A stretch of DNA of 16,202 bases. Source: Planctomycetales bacterium (GTDB taxonomy: Bacteria; Planctomycetota; Phycisphaerae; SM23-33). The position numbers and the translations under genes are program-made. Shown in pieces: positions 13,805-16,202 of the stretch. Positions within the stretch are counted from its first letter, which is position 1. The number at the start of each line of letters is the position of its first letter. The notes beneath the pieces are model-generated. The model had not been told where the DNA came from. It did no database searches and saw nothing but the letters and a program-made list of their open reading frames with translations. The stretch lies in NCBI GenBank assembly GCA_030631125.1, contig DAOVLS010000014.1:1-16202 (forward strand). The letters are read 5' to 3'.

Positions 13805-14929
13805 TCACGTAGTCAGATAGTAGGAAAGTTGTTCGAGCATAAGGAACGCAATCGTGGCATTCTTGCGCGAAAACTCCTTGGGAGGAGCAACACCATGCCC
13901 TATTGTATGCCGAGACACATCCTTCGGGCTGAGGTGATCAAAATCTTTAAAGAATACCTCCTCAAGGTACTGCCGAAACCTATCGGGGAGAAGGAGGCTG
14001 CAGGAATGCTTTGTATCCCCTACCGAGGCAACTACAGAATTGACCAGATCGTGTTGGTTTGGCCTCTTCTTGCTTTTTGTAAGGTGAAAGCCTCGCAATA
14101 TCCCCTCAATTCGAAGCCAGAGAATAGAATTCGCACTGACATAATCGTTTTCAGAATACCTCTCTAGCGCCGCCGTTAGAATTTCAAAATGTTCCTTAAA
14201 GCACGATCTAGATTCCCATTTTTTCATAGACGACTTAAGTCTCGGCGCGGCTTCTTGGACAATAGAATCCAAAAGATCATCTATTTCCCATCCGTTTTCC
14301 GCATGGTTTACCATCTTTTCTATAGTACCCGTGCTTAGGGAAATGAATGGGAACCATCTCTGCTCAAGCATTGTCTTCCATGCTCCATCTGAAATCTTCA
14401 ATCGCTCCTGAAATAACAGATAGGCGTAGTACTGGCCGAACAGAACCTCTGGGTCATAATCCCGTTCTCCTTTGAAGTCTGGCGCAAGTGGTCCAAAATC
14501 GTAGAATAATCCCTTGCGCCACCCAACAGAAAACAGAAAGACAATCCCCGCATCCTTGGGTATGGCGACATCTGGAAAATCTAACCGTTCGATGTCTGCT
14601 ATATCATCCTTCGAGATACCCTCTCCGGCTTCGATACTTCGCTTAGCCTGTATCTTAGAACGAAACGTGAGTTCGTTGACATAAACTGTGGTCAACCCGT
14701 CTTGTCTTATAATTGCCAGAAGATGGTCAACAGTGGAACAACTAAAGTGTTTCTGCTGAGGAAGCATTCCTATAATCGTAGAAGGTGTCCCATCGAGTCG
14801 GTTTATGAATAAATCCCCATCTTCGGATGAAGTAAATTCTCTTACGCATATTTCGAGCATTTCATTTGGTCTTGCGGATGTGATAGCGTACCCAGCGGGC
14901 GGTTTGTCAAACTTAATTTGAACCGGCAT
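13805..14929 (-). CDS. Protein of unknown function with a HEPN-like C-terminal domain
   Basis: I do not recognise a named family for the whole protein. The 374-residue form starts at MPVQIKFDKPPAGYAIT; an upstream ATG at 15010 would add 27 residues. The N-terminal ~150 residues are a mixed alpha/beta region (TTVYVNELTFRSKIQAK; GIVFLFSVGWRKGLFYDFGP). The rest is helical. The C-terminus carries SANSILWLRIEGILRGF, then DVSRHTIGHGVAP with R340-x4-H345, then KNATIAFLMLEQLSYYL. This arrangement (a helix with an IEG motif, then R-x4-H-G near the end of the last helices) is that of HEPN domains, many of which are RNases in defence or toxin systems. The catalytic reading is inferred. Base composition is visibly more A/T-rich than the neighbours and codon use differs, a sign of transfer. 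It stands alone, divergent from the transporter. Confidence 0.7.
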   Translation of the reverse strand: MPVQIKFDKPPAGYAITSARPNEMLEICVREFTSSEDGDLFINRLDGTPSTIIGMLPQQKHFSCSTVDHLLAIIRQDGLTTVYVNELTFRSKIQAKRSIEAGEGISKDDIADIERLDFPDVAIPKDAGIVFLFSVGWRKGLFYDFGPLAPDFKGERDYDPEVLFGQYYAYLLFQERLKISDGAWKTMLEQRWFPFISLSTGTIEKMVNHAENGWEIDDLLDSIVQEAAPRLKSSMKKWESRSCFKEHFEILTAALERYSENDYVSANSILWLRIEGILRGFHLTKSKKRPNQHDLVNSVVASVGDTKHSCSLLLPDRFRQYLEEVFFKDFDHLSPKDVSRHTIGHGVAPPKEFSRKNATIAFLMLEQLSYYLTT

Positions 14930-15134
14930 CGCTTTTCGCCCTTTATAAACACGCAATAAGATATTCAAACATCCCGTACCAATATTGTACGAACATTCGA
15001 CTCTCGGCAATTTTGCAAGACTACGCGCTGCCGAGGGTTTGTACCTTTTGTACGATTATTGGTCAAATATCTGTCTTTATCAAGGTATTCGAGCAGGAAA
15101 TATCGAGCCGAATCGCTTACCATCGCCTCCCGTT
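14930..15134. promoter_or_regulatory. Divergent intergenic region between the HEPN-like gene and the transporter
   Basis: The spacer of about 205 bases (shorter if the longer starts are used) is A/T-richer than the coding parts. It contains two similar motifs, GTACC-AATATT-GTACGA (14976-14992) and GTACC-TTTT-GTACGA (15041-15055). It also holds a 7-bp inverted repeat, CTCGGCA/TGCCGAG (15003-15009 and 15029-15035). On the minus strand TTGAAT and TATAAA, 15 bases apart, lie shortly before the HEPN-like start and could be a weak promoter. Confidence 0.35.
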
Positions 15135-16016
15135 ATGTTCTGGAGATACGTACTTCTGATTTTCGGCGTGTTCGCGTGCTCGACGGCGGTGATCATGATC
15201 AAGGTCTGCACGGTTCAGCCTGTGCTGCTGTCGGCCTATCGTCTGTTGCTGGCGGCGGCGGTGCTTTCGCCGCTGCTGATGCGTGACCACCGGCGGCACC
15301 GCGGGTCGTTCGGCTGGAGTCATCTCCGCCGGACGCTGCTTCCGGGACTGGTTCTCGGTGCGCATTTTATCACCTGGATAATCGGGGCGCGCATGACGCT
15401 GGCGGCCAATTCGGGCCTTATCGTGAACATGGTTCCGATCGTCATGCCGTTCCTGCTATACGTTCTTATTCGCGAGCGTCTGACGCGCGGCGAGTGGATC
15501 GCCACGGCGATGGCGATCACGGGTGTCATTGTAGTGGCCGGTGCGGACCTCCGCGAGTCGGCAGAGACATTTCTGGGCGATGTTGTCTGCTTCGGGTCGA
15601 TGCTGCTTTTTGCATTGTATCTTGCCCTGGGGCGGCGCAACCGCGACTTTCCGAGTATCTGGCTGTACGTGGTTCCGGTGTATTTCGTTGGGGGGCTGCT
15701 GTGTTTCGCCGCTTCGCTGTTCTTTGTCAGCCCCCTGGCAATTTACTCATGGCAGGACTTACTGCTGACGCTTTCGCTTGTAATCGTGCCGACGGTGATT
15801 GGACATTCCATCCTGAATTACTCGATGAAGCATATTCGCGGACAGGCAGTCAGTGTCGCCAATCTCGCCCAATTCATCTTCGCGGGCGTCATGGGCTTCT
15901 TACTGCTGAAGGAAGTTCCGCAGTGGACGTTTTATCTTGCCTGTGTCCTGGTCGTCGTCGGAGCAGTGCTGGCCCTGCGCTCGACACCGGAGTTATTACG
16001 CTCAAGGCCCGATTAA
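15135..16016 (+). CDS. EamA/DMT-family transporter, ten membrane segments
   Basis: Inner-membrane permease of the drug/metabolite transporter superfamily; members export amino acids and other metabolites, and the substrate cannot be inferred here. The 293-residue protein has two EamA repeats. The first is MFWRYVLLIFGVFACSTAVI to about residue 135, with LLSAYRLLLAAAVLSPLL, FITWIIGARMTLAANSGLIV and LLYVLIRERLTRGEWIATAM, typical of repeat one. The second runs from about FLGDVVCFGSMLLFALYLAL to the end, with VIGHSILNYSMKHIRGQAVS and LLLKEVPQWTFYLACVLVVV. I chose the ATG at 15135 because the longer open frame from 14985 adds 50 polar residues that do not fit the family. No Shine-Dalgarno is obvious. 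It is the only plus-strand gene in the window. Confidence 0.92.
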   Translation: MFWRYVLLIFGVFACSTAVIMIKVCTVQPVLLSAYRLLLAAAVLSPLLMRDHRRHRGSFGWSHLRRTLLPGLVLGAHFITWIIGARMTLAANSGLIVNMVPIVMPFLLYVLIRERLTRGEWIATAMAITGVIVVAGADLRESAETFLGDVVCFGSMLLFALYLALGRRNRDFPSIWLYVVPVYFVGGLLCFAASLFFVSPLAIYSWQDLLLTLSLVIVPTVIGHSILNYSMKHIRGQAVSVANLAQFIFAGVMGFLLLKEVPQWTFYLACVLVVVGAVLALRSTPELLRSRPD

Positions 16017-16033
16017 AAAAAAGAATATCCGGG

Positions 16034-16202
16034 CTAGGATTCTTTGCTTTTCAGTCGTTCAAGGAGGTTCAGGCCTGTTGCAATCAGTTTTTCGGCTGCA
16101 CCGGGGGCAAGTTGGCAGCCGGCAGCCTCATATCTGCCTTCTTCGTATTCGGCCTTCTTGACCAGATACATCCAGGCGCCGTTGGCCAAGGTGACCAGCA
16201 TG
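16034..16202 (-). CDS. C-terminal fragment of a larger protein, possibly neutral/alkaline ceramidase-like
   Basis: An open minus-strand frame enters from the right edge and ends at a TAG at 16034-16036, converging on the transporter gene 17 bases away. The visible 55 residues include VTLANGAWMYLVKKAEYEEG, RYEAAGCQLAPGAAEKLIAT and GLNLLERLKSKES. The pattern LANG....Y....A...G.YE......L.PGAAE.L.......L..L resembles the C-terminus of the neutral/alkaline non-lysosomal ceramidase-like domain found in many planctomycete proteins, where LANG.. GY.PT..AFE.GGYE is usual. The fragment is short, so the function is tentative. That it is coding is supported by its codon use and by a sensible protein pattern. 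Confidence 0.55.
   Translation of the reverse strand, partial: MLVTLANGAWMYLVKKAEYEEGRYEAAGCQLAPGAAEKLIATGLNLLERLKSKES

Noticed and set aside
14985..15134. Upstream start of the EamA transporter at 14985
   Set aside because: The 50 added residues are polar and unlike the family, and the frame would overlap the longest form of the divergent gene.
16009..16036. Bidirectional terminator between the transporter and the right-edge gene
   Set aside because: GCCCG and CGGGC flank an A/T-rich run, but the loop would be about 18 bases and hold the whole A/T tract, so it is not a proper intrinsic terminator.

Overview
The window looks like a moderately GC-rich bacterial chromosome, most likely a planctomycete (Phycisphaerae-like). 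This rests on the mix of gene types: a PilM/N/O type IV pilus platform combined with type II secretion-like pseudopilins, a polymer-forming-type PilX/GspK protein, and weak Shine-Dalgarno use at several genes. The taxonomic call is an inference. Apart from one transporter, everything is read on the minus strand, from right to left.

Right part (about 16.2 to 9.6 kb): the C-terminal end of an unidentified, possibly ceramidase-like protein; a plus-strand EamA/DMT transporter; a divergently read, lower-GC protein of unknown function with a HEPN-like C-terminus; then uvrB (excision repair), nadC (NAD synthesis) and birA (biotin ligase).

Centre and left (about 9.6 kb to the left edge): one long minus-strand pilus/secretion operon. 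Its roughly 500-base leader holds a convincing cyclic-di-GMP-I (GEMM) riboswitch. The order is: two GspG-like major pseudopilins, a GspI-like, a GspJ-like and a GspK/PilX-like protein, a small one-pass membrane protein, a GspH-like pseudopilin, then the inner-membrane platform PilM, PilN, PilO and a PilP/GspC-like coupler, and finally a secretin cut off by the window edge. Several genes overlap and strong hairpins without U-tracts sit between others, which suggests one transcript tuned by processing. The assembly ATPase, the polytopic membrane protein and the prepilin peptidase are not in the window.

The most interesting points are the riboswitch, which would place pilus or pseudopilus production under c-di-GMP control; an 8-bp tandem repeat inside the 5' end of the gspJ-like gene, a possible phase-variation switch; a 25-bp palindromic element that occurs both in that same gene's leader and beside birA; a perfect 15-bp inverted repeat at the gspI-like start; and the lone HEPN-like protein.
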